Shown: positions 39,805-52,507 of the stretch, one piece after another | How positions within the stretch are numbered: position 1 is the first letter of the stretch | Layout of the letters: each line of letters opens with the position of its first letter | Source of the DNA: Plumapathes pennacea | Lineage: Eukaryota > Cnidaria > Anthozoa > Antipatharia > Myriopathidae | Assembly (NCBI GenBank): GCA_964036295.1 | Contig: OZ038469.1 | Location: 16,487,591-16,551,590, forward strand | DNA: 64,000 bases | Direction: 5' to 3' | Notes under the pieces: model-generated | What the model was told of the DNA's origin: nothing | Databases searched by the model: none | Seen by the model: only the letters and a program-made list of their open reading frames with translations | Program-made: the position numbers and the translations under genes

Positions 39805-42800
39805 TTATCTGGTACGCTTGATTGTCTTTGGTTCTATGACATTGTCGTCCACTGCGATCGTCCGGCTTTTGGCCTGAAAAGATAAGAAAAGAGAACTATG
39901 TATGTTTTATTGATTCACATTATATGACGTACTATGACATTAATCAAACCTGCATCCACGTTTCGACTCAGTACACTTTGAAAGCTCCTTTGAGAATACT
40001 GTTAAAGTTCTTATGGCCTTATTTCATTCTCATTTATTTCAAGCTTAATGTGTCGCTATGCCGGGAGGGCTGACAGTGTCTGCTGCAACACGTAACGTTT
40101 TCTGTCGTTGCTAGAGGTCGATACTGATAAAAGACGAATTTGTTACGTCCTTCACAGTATTTTAGAGAATAATGGGCTTCACGAACGGATGCATGACAAG
40201 CTATGTATACTAACTACGTTATTCAAAGTGTTTTGGAGAGGAAATGACTTCATGAACGAATACATAACTACGTCTTCAGAGTGTTTTGGAGAGGAAATGA
40301 CTGAATGAACGAATACGTATAATGACTGCGTCTTCAGAGTGTTTTAGAGAAGCAAGTGGCTTCACAAACGAATGCACGACAATCTATGCACAGCGGTCTT
40401 GTTTAGCTTGGTCTTACAAAGGACTTACAGCATCCGGGGCACTCTCTAGGTCCCAGATCCTCACAAAACCGTCCCCGGAGCAGGAAACAATTCGGTTGGT
40501 AACGGCCTGGGCAAGAGACATTTTATTAGTAATTGCATTATTGTTAATCAGTGAGTGATCGACGAATTGTAGACACCAGTGACACGCATATCCATGAGCC
40601 AAGAACGTAACATTACATAACATAGCCGGTCTATTGTATTTCACCAAAGCAACATTTCACTTAGAGACAAGGAGAGCTGCTGGCTGATCGCTGGCTCACC
40701 TGGATACCAAGGACGGCGCCACGATGTCCCTGCAGTGAGCGGAGACATGTACAGGTCCCAACGTCCCACTCCTTCACGAGATGGTCCCTAAAGGTACGTC
40801 ATTGTTAAATGCTGGTTTCAGTTGATACATCATTTTCATTGACTATCTACAGTACAATAAAAGATTCAAATGCGAAGAAAGACAAAGCAATGTTTGTGCG
40901 TACCCTCCTCCACTGAGAAAGTGTTCGTGGCCGTTGAACGCAATTGAGTTAACGGGTCCTTCATGGCCCTGGATAGCAGCTTCACAAGCGCCTTCTGCCA
41001 AGTCCCAGAAGGAAATAGTCCCGTCCTCAGAACCGCTGATGGCCAGTCCTCCCAGAATCTGGCGACAATATAGAACGCCGGATTGGGTCTCAAAAAGTTA
41101 TCATTCATATTGAACGTTTGGTTTCGCTCCTTTTTTGGAAAACCAACTCTAAAGAGAAATAGATTGACTACGTATCTCCCTCTTTGATTTGTTTCTGTTT
41201 CTGTCTTTTTCTCAAGAGACTTCATTGACCAATGATTACTCACCTTTAGCGAAAGAACTGCGTCCCTGTGTTCCTTAAAGACGCGTATACATTTGCCTGT
41301 GTCTAAATCCCACACTTTGATAGTCCTGTAAGTGAAGGATAACCGACTGGTGTTAGCTGATTGGTTGGAAAAGTGCACTTTTTAAATTAAGATTGGAGGG
41401 AATTGACCAACTGGACGAACCTGTCCGAAGAACCACTGGCAATGTACTGGCCATCAAATTCCAGGCAGTTGATGACACCTATAAAGATTAAAGATGATGA
41501 CGACGATGAATATTATTTAAGGAATGCAAGAGGAACGGCTAGGCGGTGATGTAGATGTCGAATGAGATCTTGTCAGTCTAGTTGTATGATAAATCAACTA
41601 AAAGTCGATATGGGAAAGCTAAACCTTTACATTACTTTACGTGCATACATTCTTCGCTTCTTACCTTCGTGTGCAGGAATCACGCGAACACACTCCCACG
41701 TGCTCAAGCTCCATATTCGGATTGTACGGTCATGTGATCCACTTATTCTAAATAAGGAAAATGACAATCAGGATTCAGGTTTTGTTAGTATTTTTTTTGT
41801 TTTGTTTAAGAAGATTCTGTTGTAATTTTTTGTTTTGTTTTGTTTAAAAAAAATTTGTTGTAATATTTTGTTTTGTTTTGTTTCGTTTTAAGAAGATGTT
41901 ATTGTGATTTTTCTTTTAGTTCCCAGTACTTACAAGTGAGTTTTATCGAACTTTAGACAGGATACGCAGCCAGTATGTCCGTACAAGACTCGTAATCTGG
42001 TGAACTTCACAATGTGCCAAACCTGCAAAGATAAATTAATGTCGTCGTGTTTACTTATTTATCTTGGGTTCTTTCTGGAAACCTGATTTACAGGTCTGCT
42101 TTAGGTCAGCAGTCACACTTTTTGCGCCTCTTCACCAGTCCCACTTGTCCAAATCAAGAGACGCCTGACACATTTCCCATTTCTCACCATGATCGTCATG
42201 TCCCAAGAACCAGAGATGACCTTTTCATCGTCAAACTGGATACATCGAACTCCTCCCTGAGAGAAAGGCACACTGTTAGACAACGACAACTCTGGGAAGC
42301 CTTCATGCAGCTCACACAAACGGGTCAAATTCAGGTATAGGTCTAAATGCGCCTAAAAACATCAAGCGGCCTCGTATACCATGCAAAGATCTCGCACAAA
42401 CGTAAGTACGGTCTATTTAACGCCTGCAGTGACAGTAGACTGAAGCATTTAGTGGCTGCCATACCTTGTGTCCTTTCAGTTTCCGAATGCTGCGGCCACT
42501 TCTTACGTCCCAAGCTCTGTGATATGAATTGGAACTTGTCATGAGCTGTTGTAAAGATATCCTTGGGGAAAAAAAGCTCTTAATGTGTATTGTATTGCTA
42601 TGAGATCAATTTCTGGAACTCGCACCCACCTGATGTTCCTGTCTGCAGAACCTGTGAACAAACGCCGTTTGTCAAACTGAAGACACAGCACTGCATCCAT
42701 GTGACCCTGTAAAACACACAGCACAACATACTCTTTCTTGCTTATAAATGAAAATATCATAGTTTAGGTAAAGAGTAGCATGACATTTCCCTCGTTTTCC

Positions 42801-45800
42801 AAAAATCACCACAACATGATGGAAAAGTTTCTCAACATGACAGTGTAGTGTAATAGTTAAACTCTTGAACATAAATACCTGAAGTCTTCGTACTCTTTTT
42901 ATGGCAAGAACACCATGCACAGCAAGGGACAAGTAACGGAACCTCTGTTGATTGTTGCCACTTGCCTGGAAGACAAACATCAAGGGACTCAGGTTGCTTG
43001 TAGATGTGACTACCATTTGGTATATGCAAAAAGGATAGATTAGTTTTGCAACAGCAACTCCTTTTTACCAGAAGATTGGATGCTTGCATTAGCACTGGTC
43101 GCACATCAAGTGCTACATCTTCATCCTCTGGTTTGCCGTCCTCGTAGGTTAAAGCCTGCAGTCCCCAGGCAAGCATCTTCAGATTGCCGCCTGTCAAATC
43201 ATTCTGATCTTCATCTTTAGCTTCAAACTCCTCCATCTCATCCTGTAGGTACACAGTTACTGGGGACTGAGCAGGGCCTGCGTCTACCATCGACCTTGTG
43301 ACAGGAAGATCATCTAGACAGGATAATGAAACTCAGTAAAGTGTGCTGATCGAGAATATAGTCGGGTCCTAATATTTTATGGCTATGTGTTGCCAAACAT
43401 TACCAGAAGTATTAAATTAATTTTGTATGTGGCACTTAGCTTCTATCATGAAATATTGCACGCTTGGATTTTGCATGGATTAAGAGTATGGGGACTTACG
43501 GACAGCACTTGGCATTCTTTTATTCATCTCTTCTTCCTTGGGGCTTGGTGACTTTGCTTGTACTGCAAAGAAAGGTCAAATGATCAATGTGAGACAAAAT
43601 GCAATCTTGCCAAGTTCCTTTGACTGACAACTTTCAAATCTGATATTTTGAATTTGGTACATTTACATGTTCCAGCTACAATGTAAAAGGTTCACTGGTA
43701 AATTTCATAAAATCTGACAACAACAGCACATACTTCTGCATTTTGGTCTTTGCTTTGCTGCCTTCTTTTTTGCCTCTGCAAGAGGAATATATTGGATTTA
43801 ATAAATTATTAGATTACTACATACACTTTCAAACAATGGCACATTGACCAATGTTTTTGCAACATGCTTACAAGGATTGCTACTTCCAAGTTTTGCTGCT
43901 TTGTGCCTCAACTGTGGTGCTGCAAACTTACAGATTTTCCATCTCTCCCTTTCACTCTGACAGTCTCCATCAAACTTTCGCTACTATCTCAATTGCTGTT
44001 TGAATTTGAGGCCTGTGTTTGGCTTGAGTAAGTTATCTGTCATTGCTTTATAGCACAGTTGATACCTTAGACGAATCTGCCCACCGCCTGCCCCCAAGGG
44101 TTCTGTCCCTTACTGAAACTGAGCTAATCTGACTCCTGGCCTTAATATTCTAATCAAATTAAGTATTTTGACATTTCAAATTCATGATATTGCTCAGATG
44201 AAGGGCTAGCACTCGAAACTTCAGCTTCAAATTCTTTCACAGTGTCCAGCTTCCACACATCAACCCTTACTCGATCCAAGTAATAGGTATTTTTCCACGC
44301 TGATGCAGTCAGTTCAGTTCTCTTTAGAGCTGGTTTTCCACTGTAAGCACTTTGAAGTTGGCACCCCTGGATGTACCCTGTTAGAAATGGACTAAAACGA
44401 TATGCAACTTAGGCCAGTTCTAATAAATTGTTACTCAGCTTACCTAGTTTTTGTTTTTCTTCCAGCCGGACATCACTCAGATCTTTGTAGAAGACACGAA
44501 CTTCACGGTAAGCCTGTTTCCAATCCACGTGCTGCCCTTGTCCCAGAGATTCTATCTTCTTTGTCAAATCTCCAACACCTTCTTTGTTACCTTTGATGAT
44601 AAGATATTTATGGTAATGATTTTGACAAATGTTTAAAATTTGGGAAAAAGTGTAACTATGATCCTGGTCACACTGGGAAGTTTAGTCGATAATAACTCAG
44701 CATCGAGAGCAATACGACGGCTTCTTCAATGTTTGGTAGCAACATGCTGACATATATATCTGGTGACAAGTGCTGTTTGCACTTCAAATGATGCAAATGT
44801 CGATATTAATGTCGTTAAAGTTACGAGTGCGACCGGAGCCTAACTTACCTAGATTGTCAATTCTGTTCTTCCACAAGCTACTTTCTTGTATCAGATATCT
44901 CCATCGTTGACAAACCTTGGGAATCAAACATTTAATATTTTGTTAATCTTGAGAAAATATATGCACTGCCTCTATGATAAGCTAATTTTCATTCAAACTA
45001 TATACCTGTGAACTTGTGCATAAATCTCTGACATCCAAATAGGAGAACACCTGCAGGAGGGTGTGATCTGGAACGCAGTTCAGACCAGTCTCATTCCTAA
45101 GCCTACCAGACAAAGGAGAAGGTACGAATAATAAAAATTTAAAAAATTTTAACAAGAGCAAAAGTTATTGGCATTGTAATGAAATTCACCACTGCAAGAT
45201 AGAATTTCCTGGCCCAATCTCAGACCCAAAATTGTATGTGGTTTGAAGCTGTGTACATTTCAAACTGAAGACATTACTGTAAAGTCTGTAAATGAGTAAA
45301 TGAGTAATCTGCCTCTCCTCTTTCCTGGTTTAAGACATATAGCTTACAAGGGACTCTTACCTCTGGCTGAGACACTGGGCAAAGTATTTCAGGCTCTCTG
45401 GGTCACAGCACTTCACGACTTCTGACAATATTTCCACTCTTTCATGTGGCTGCCATTCATTGAACCACTGTTGGATAAAGTGTGATAGTTGAAGCTCAGC
45501 TCTGAAAATGTTGTTATCAATGAGTTTTTCAGCTATGCCTGTACATTAAACTTTGATAAGAATGTTTTTTTTGTTTGTTTGAATATTTACCTTTTTTCAA
45601 TTTCTGTGACTAATTAGTTATTTTTTGCTGTTTATGGTTCAAAATATAAATTCTTCTAACGTTTTTTATTGAAAAATCATAAAGTTATAAAGTTATCAGA
45701 TCCTATATTCTCCTTGCTATCCTTCCTATCTTGGGCTCAAGTTCGAAAGGAGAAGTTATATATGCAGAAATATATTATTATGTGATGTGCTGCTCATCAC

Positions 45801-46727
45801 CTGATGTACTTGGTTGAGCTGTGCTCTGAAGTGGTTTGAAAGCTTACTTCTCCTCGGCCTCAGAAAACGTTTTCCTTTCTCACGTTCCCACCATTTAGCA
45901 TGTTTAAACGTAACCGGTGCATGCCCGTACACTTTGTGTTTATCTCCTGCACGGGCAGTGCTTTTCATCGGGCCCAATTTCTCAACGTTTGAAGTCGAGA
46001 AGAAATTTGGCGTGCTAACTTTGCGAGAGAACGTCGGAAGATGCTGGTGTCGGTTTATCTCTTGGGTTTCAATCTCTGCTGCCGTAGGAGGACATTCGTC
46101 TTGGTATGAACCTCTCAGATCGTCTGACAAACTTCCGCTGTCAAGTTTCTCGTCGCTCGCTTCTGGTGGTATTACCTCACTCACATTTCCAGGGGATTCT
46201 TGCTTTCTTTGTTCGGGGTCGATCTCTTCTGTAATATCTGGTACTTGTTCATCAGCTTGCTCTGGGTTTTCTTGTCTGTTTGCTTCTTGGTTCGCGAGGA
46301 ATGTTCGCATTTCTTGAGCGTCTAGAAGACTTGGCAAAGTGTGAACCAATCTTGAATTGAGGTAATTCATTGGGTAGATGCCTTTCAGCTTTGCAATGAA
46401 ATCTCTGTGAAAAACAGGCTCCAAGGTCGTCACTAAAACCTGCAACTGACTCTGCGTGCATTTCTCGGTCGCGATGCACAACAGAATTTGCTTTTGCCAC
46501 GGCCTCCAATTCGTAAACCACTCGCACACTTTTTTGCAGATTTGCCGGTTTGTAAACAAAGTACTTAATAAATGTACATCGCACTCTGTAGAAATGTTCA
46601 CATTTGGTAGCCTAAGTGGCATCTCAAAGTTAGTGAATCTAACCCGTTGTTCCCTCTGTGGATACTTTGTTCGACGAGTTTTTAGAGCAGGAAGGGCGAT
46701 TGGCAAAAACCCTGCGTTGTCCGCCAT
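39805..46727 (-). CDS. F-box/WD40 repeat protein (FBXW family)
   Basis: Twenty exons on the minus strand, 2703 nt, 900 residues: 46727-45801, 45494-45361, 45096-45006, 44915-44849, 44590-44444, 43775-43734, 43562-43500, 43313-43069, 42965-42879, 42706-42630, 42516-42465, 42256-42188, 42022-41934, 41747-41665, 41478-41421, 41325-41244, 41058-40904, 40787-40700, 40506-40429 and 39873-39805. Residues 55-115 and 310-353 are two related Trp-rich modules (WF..W.P..., then Leu/Cys helices) like the stretch before the F-box in FBXO16. The F-box is about 361-406 (PDHTLLQVFSYLDVRDLC, then VCQRWRYL). From 602 on, seven WD40 blades follow, each ending S/GS..D..I..W. F-box proteins recruit substrates to SCF ubiquitin ligases; the propeller would bind them. 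The order suggests an FBXW10-like protein, but orthology needs a tree. The exon 1-2 junction is the least certain. Confidence 0.85.
40155..40385. repeat. Intronic minisatellite, about 60 bp x 4
   Basis: Four diverged copies of a unit with AGTGTTTTGGAGAGGAAATG and CATGAACGAATAC lie in the last intron (39874-40428) of the F-box/WD40 gene. Spacing is about 58-62 bp. The ORFs across it are periodic artefacts. Confidence 0.8.
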
Positions 46728-46754
46728 CTTTGATTCCTTTGCCGCTTGCTGTTA

Positions 46755-46767
46755 GTTGCTTAGCAAC
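46755..46767. promoter_or_regulatory. X-box-like RFX site upstream of the F-box/WD40 gene
   Basis: GTTGCTTAGCAAC is a perfect 6+6 dyad with a one-base spacer, 28 bp upstream of the ATG at 46727. It matches the two half-sites GTTGCY / RGCAAC bound by RFX factors. RFX binding close to the start is typical of genes for cilia (established for the family); its use here is inference. Confidence 0.5.
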
Positions 46768-48028
46768 GACGACATTGAAAGTTGGATCGTGGAATCTCGG
46801 AAAGGAAAAAGTTTAGATAATTTAGAGGCTTTTGTCATCTACTTTACATTACTGCCTTATTTACCGGAAAAATATCTGGTTTCAGATCTCAGTAAAGATA
46901 TGTCGGATTAGGCTGAGTGTTTTTTCAGAGTGTGTAGAGTGAAACATGCCATAATTAGGCAAAGATGATAAGTTGCAACGTAATATGCTGAAATTCTTGA
47001 CCTTGATCGAGTGGCTAGCTCCGCGGCGTCCTGACGCAGCAGATAGCTGAATATTTTCAAGCAAGACAAGACGTACACTCAGACCAGACTCGACAGGTTT
47101 GTCTTTGCAGACTAGGAACGTGCAAAACACCGCGCTTTTTATGCCAAGTCCATGAAATGGCCGACGACATTGGCTATGTAGGCAAGGGCCGCTTAGTATA
47201 ATTACCACTGCCAAAACATAAAAATACCGTGAAACTGATCAGTTCGAGTTGGACCGTGTGTACTGTATGGCTCCTACGATAGGAGTGTATTGCAAAAATT
47301 ACCTTTAAAAGGACTTTGCCCCACCCTCCCCTCCCCCCAATAAAGAATGATAATTCGTCATTTTGTTGCCGTTTTGTAACGATTCTGATGAGCCTTACGT
47401 GGCGAGTGGAGCAGTAATCCCTAAATTGGAATTCATTTTGTTCCAAAGCTTCTTATAGCTTGACATGCCGACAACATTGCAACTGTAGCAGTCCAACACG
47501 AGACGCCGCTTTAAATTCCTGGCTTTTTTCTCCTTATAAAGTGATTTGCTCCGTGAAAAATAGTTTTACTTGACCGGTAATCATTTATCGAGTTACGAAA
47601 AGAATGCAACGGCAGCTTTGATGATCATCCTATGATTCCATTATCGACCCGAGTACGCCCTGTCTAGAAAATTTGTCTTGCATGGTGGGCAGTCGTGACC
47701 TTTTTGCATGCATGTCTCTCAAAAGAGAAGAAAGAGCAAAAAGCAATATTAGCTGCATGAAAGGCCAAGTATTGAATGTTCCGCCCTATAGTCTCGCCAT
47801 GTTTGCTACGCTTTCAATTGCACTGTTTTTGTGTCCAGCGCAAAAAAAAAAAAAAAAAAAAAAAAAAAGAAAAGAAAGAAACACTTCTCTCAACAACAGC
47901 ATTGAATGTAGAGAGCTTATTTAACTGGTGACACTTTCTTTTTGAGGTTCAGTTCTTGGATGTTTTGCAGGTTGAGTCAAATTCTCGTGAACACTGCTAT
48001 TATACAATTTATTCATGTGAGATTTTAG

Positions 48029-48072
48029 TGGTCACAACGTTTGGTTTTATTTGACAATTTCAGGAGTTTGGC
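48029..48072. repeat. Relic of the dispersed AGTGGTCACA repeat
   Basis: AGTGGTCACAACGTTTGG, then TTTATTTGACAATTTCAGGAG, matches the core of the three copies at 62073-62292 (GAGTGGTCACAC, TTTCATTTGACAGTTCAGGAG). It is a second location of the same repeat family. Confidence 0.6.
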
Positions 48073-48495
48073 TCATGAGATTGGCTTGGCTTGAACATCC
48101 ATTCAGACATCGCTAATTATATTAAGTCCATCGAACATAAACGGCCTGTCAACTGTACAATTAGTCCAGCTTATGAGGTGACGGCTGAGATGTATATCAG
48201 ACGAAAGAAAGCCCAAACACATAACCACGTACCAACTGAATATACTACAAGAACTTTGCAGAGAGAACTGAAGTTAGACAAAAATGTAGCTGTTTGATGT
48301 TCTGGATTAATTCGAAAACCTACAGTTGCTTCTATATTTTAACCGACAATCATATTAGATGTTCTTGTTTCTATCACCAACAATTGGGACAGTTCCAATG
48401 CCAGAACGTAATCCTATTTTTAGTGATATGTATAATTACGGCGGTGTAGATGGCAGGTGTGCCAGTCTACGGACGGATTTATTGTTGTGCCGCCA

Positions 48496-48580
48496 AGGGG
48501 CTGCGGAATTTCAAAGTGTAATTAGGTTAATCCTGGATCAGGTCTCAACAGCTTGTCTTCATTTTGCCTGAAAATGTAAG
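48496..48580. mobile_element. Degraded half of the inner-MITE family
   Basis: GGGGCTGCGGAATTTCAAAG, then TAATTAGGTTAATCCTGGAT and AGGTCTCAA, follow the left half of the 22347-22588 element with substitutions. No right half is visible, so this copy is truncated or too diverged. Confidence 0.6.
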
Positions 48581-51140
48581 TAAACTTTTTAGTCGGTCTT
48601 TGGTCGAAACCTCGCCGTTTGTTTGGGCCAAGACGGTCAATGGACAGTCACACCCATAGGCGGCAGTTTAGCTTAATCTTCAAACACAAATAGTGAAGAA
48701 GAACAGCGAGAAGAAGAAGACGTTTTTTTGTGTGTAAATGATACATAGTTGACTTTGGATGAAGTTCAGGTGTCAGTTAATTACTGTTGGCTCACTTAAC
48801 AGTCGGTTATGAATCTCTGAAGTAGCCGGTTACTCATGGCTGACATATGCAAGTGATATGCCTGCCCAATACAGAGAATTATTAATTGTCAATGCATACC
48901 ATAAGAAGGCGAACATAGAGTAACCAGCACATTCATCGAGTTTGCCCACACGACTGAAAAAAAAATCGCGAGTCCAAAAGTCGATGATGAAATTGAAACA
49001 AAACACGCCCTCAAAGCATCTCGGGAAAGATACATTAATACGTATTGACAGGAGTTTGCCTTTGATCACCTTTTAGAATTTTGTCTAACAGAATCGTTTA
49101 TATAGCTTAATGTACCTCCATTTTTAACTAAACGTACCTAGCCTGATTCACAAATTTGTCGGCATCTGCGCCGCTGGCTCGCATATTTGTCCGCTGGTTC
49201 TTTATCAACCCATGCAGATAGTCCCGTTTTACATGTTTAACTTTTCTTATCTTGATATTAAATTGTTTGTTCTAGTCTTCTCGTACCATCCAAGTTTTGT
49301 CGTTTGAGTTTAAGACTAATCCTATCCCAAACCTGACTAATATCGCTTTTGGCACGATCCAGGTTTTCCAAGGTCATGTTCTTTAAGTTACTTAGTATCG
49401 TAGTAGCTGTTAAAAAAATCTGTCATCGGTACTTATACTAAAATTACGTGGGATGACGATTAATACATTGGGACCGTAATCCGCAAAAAAATGTTTAACA
49501 TCTCCAGCCGAAAAAGAGATATAAACAAGACGGATCGGAGACGCACGACGGAGGCCCTCACGGAGACAGAAAGAAAGGAGAGCTAGAAGTGGAACACGAT
49601 GAACGATAGCGACGAAAGACAAGCAGCAGAATAAGTTGATCTATACCGACGAGTTTTGATTGTTGAAATATGACAGGTGGCCTTGTGTGAGTCACCCCAA
49701 ACCCCGCCGTGCCTGTGAGATGTCTTGGCGTGGGGTAAATTCCATACAAAATCATTTAAAAAGGTTTATTGTGACAAAATTAGAGAAGGTAATGATCTTG
49801 TTGGGGTCAATATTAAGATGATTAATTTAATTAAACAAAACAACGTCGGTACCTTTCGTTGGTTGAGCTGAAACACGCAGATCTCTCGGTATTTTCTGGA
49901 GGATAAACCGGGGAAAAGCTGATGCCAGAGAGCAAGAAGAAGAAGGTATATCTGAAAGGAACGTAACTTCGAGTTCGGCCCTCTAGACACAGGGTATGCA
50001 AGTAGTCTTTTCAGTTTAAGAGAGGGATTCGAGTGTACCGTAAACTGGATGCCTGGGATTTTTACAACCCAGTGGTTATGGATTCCATTATTGCTTGAGA
50101 GCGTTGAATACTGCTTACTGGCTTAGTGGACTTAACGCTAAGTGACTTCACTAAAACTTCACAAGTTTTGCGTGTGAACTCCTTTGTGTCGCATTTGTGG
50201 TTTTGCCCGACTGTCAATCGCGGGTAGATTGTGTGTGTGTGCGGTTGCATATTCCTGTTGGAGCCCGGATATTTTTCCGGGCTATCCTTGCCTATCCTAT
50301 CCTTGTTGGTTTATAAATGACGAAGATCGTTTTCGTTGTCGGAGTCGGGATTGTTAAATAGTAATAGGGTTTTCATGTGTCTCGAATTCTTTTGATGCGT
50401 TGTCAAGTCCCCCCTCCGCCCTTTTTTTGCTTGAAGTCGAATTGCATAGTTGGGCAATTTGCGCGACGAAAACTGGGTAACCTGAAGGCAGACTTAATCT
50501 GCATTGCAAGAAGGTAATTGTAATTTAGTCTAATCTAGGCTACGTGGCTTTCTGGTATGCAAAGGGTCATTGGGAGTGCCGTCTTGTATTTGGCTCATTG
50601 AAAAGTTCGACGTTTGAATAAGAGTAAATCCCTAGTCATACTTCCCGTCTAGCCAATATGCCTTAAATGTTGGGTTAACCCAAATCAAATTTGTGGAAAC
50701 GTCTATCTTTCATGAATGTAAGTAATTTGGTTCGGCGCACGAGTGCAGAGTTTGCCGGACTTCCTGGGCGTGCGTTGTGAACCCGTACAAAGCAGATACA
50801 GAACCAGTAGGTCAAAGGGTTTATGGCCAGTGGCGTTTTTGCACTGGAGGACCCAAAGCTAAATTTTGAAACCTTGAACTTCATTAGATGGCAAAAACCA
50901 AACCAACCAAATCTGGCACTTTCTTTTGATAGTGGCTGGAAAACCATGTAATAGCGACTTATTAGTGGGCCTAAATTTCGTTTACCACAACGGACCAATA
51001 AATTGTGTTGATGCACGGAAATTGGTAGTTACATGAACTCTCACACCCCCTCCCACTAGACCATGATTGTTTTATTCTGCACGAAGTAGGACGCAGCTCA
51101 CCGTTTTGCAATGATTGCAGCAACTTTCCGCAGTTGCCGG

Positions 51141-51192
51141 TAGCAACTTGTGTCGCCATTCTTCCCTTAATGGTGTTGCGAGACAAGTTGCA
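51141..51192. repeat. Small inverted repeat, CAACTTGT type
   Basis: GTAGCAACTTGTGTCGCC faces TTGCGAGACAAGTTGC about 30 bp on, an imperfect stem. It may be the remnant of a small DNA element. No other copy was noticed in the window. Confidence 0.4.
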
Positions 51193-51934
51193 GCGGAGAA
51201 AATTGCAGTGTAAGGCCATCCCAGTTAATACCGTCGAGCGCAAAAGATCGTTGGGGTCGCCAGGAGGCAAACATTGAAGGAGTGAAAAAATATCACTTTC
51301 TACTAATCTCAGTTTATTTGAATTTAAATAATACACATTACGTATTTGGCCCGATTCTAATCTTTCTGGATTGGAATCTTCATTTTCGACAGGTATAAAG
51401 CATATTTTAAATATATAATATATTCTTGTTTCGTGGGTCATGCGACGGTTGTTTAACTTTTTTTGTTTTCTATCATTCCTGATTATGCAGACTGCTTGTT
51501 GACTGGGGGGTACCCACTGAGCTGCGTAGGGTTAAAATCACTTCCAGAAAACGAGAGATCTTCCCACGTGTCGGTCATTAAGTTTCTAGAACATGTACAT
51601 TGTTAATTAAACTAATTGCTAGCACAAACAGGCACTGGAAGACCCACGGAGCTCCAACTGTCGCGTTCAGTATACTTGCTATAGGATTTTAGTGTGTACA
51701 CTATTCAAGAATTTCATCCTTTTACAAATCCGAGGACTATAGCTTATTTACACAGTCCATTGGACCACAGTCAGAGGAATGCACTATTACCAAGCAATGC
51801 AAAGGCAGGGGAGGGGAAGGGGAAACGAAGCCAAAATGCTTGTTCGGTTCCATTGTGGACAAGTGTAAAATAAGCGAACACTTAGTGATCAAAAAAGTGC
51901 TACCAAGTTGGCCAAAACGAAGTAAATCGTTCAC

Positions 51935-51935
<1 letters not shown>

Positions 51936-51970
<35 letters not shown>
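51936..51970. repeat. 35-base T run
   Basis: Uninterrupted homopolymer of 35 T. Comparable runs are A at 47842-47868 (27) and 55500-55522 (23), and C at 26404-26424 (21). Such tracts are prone to length error in assembly. Confidence 0.95.
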
Positions 51971-51972
<2 letters not shown>

Positions 51973-52507
51973 CTTTAGCGACATAAAATCTTTGGTCATG
52001 TCAGTGCGTATTAAACTGCTGTAAACAGTGCCAATCTCTTGTATCATACACAATCAACACCTTTGACGTCGGGGCTACTAGTAACAGTGAAATAGTTCCC
52101 CCGGAATTTTCCTCTTAATTGAGTTACGTTTTCCAGAGTTTTATCTTTCTCTGCTTTTGAAAGCTCGTTTCTTCAATGCTTAAAGTTTCACCAGCTTCTA
52201 AACTAAAATATAAAAGCTGTCTGTGGCAAAGGGCATGGCCTGCCTCTTGTATTTGCTGGGCCTGGTTGGCAAAACACTCCTCTAGCACGAATGCATTTGT
52301 TTACTAACACGTTGGCTTAAAGTTCTTAAATTGGTCATTTCTATATTGTGGCTGGATAACTCCCAATATGTTTCTTAAGGCACCATCACAGCATCTTGAA
52401 GTACTCGGTTGGTTATAACAGAGCTGGGGCTTAGCTACCGAGCAGCCGCTGGACTGGATGCTCTATACTTTATGCTTTACTCCGCCGCTACTTTCGGAAC
52501 TCTGCAT

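Larger units (their letters stand above)
46768..52507. other. 5.7 kb intergenic stretch, no gene recognised
   Basis: Between the divergent end of the F-box gene and the 3' end of BMP2/4. It contains a 27-base A run (47842-47868), a relic of a dispersed repeat (48029-48072), a half MITE (48496-48580), a small stem (51141-51192) and a 35-base T run (51936-51970). The longest open frames lack ATG starts, domains or splice support. Confidence 0.5.

Noticed and set aside
45814-46317. Plus-strand ORF of 167 codons
   Set aside because: It is antisense to exon 1 of the F-box/WD40 gene, whose protein is supported by splicing into an F-box and WD40 repeats.
50971-51441. Minus-strand ORF of 156 codons
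   Set aside because: Starts at a non-ATG position, shows no domain and crosses a small inverted repeat; composition looks non-coding.
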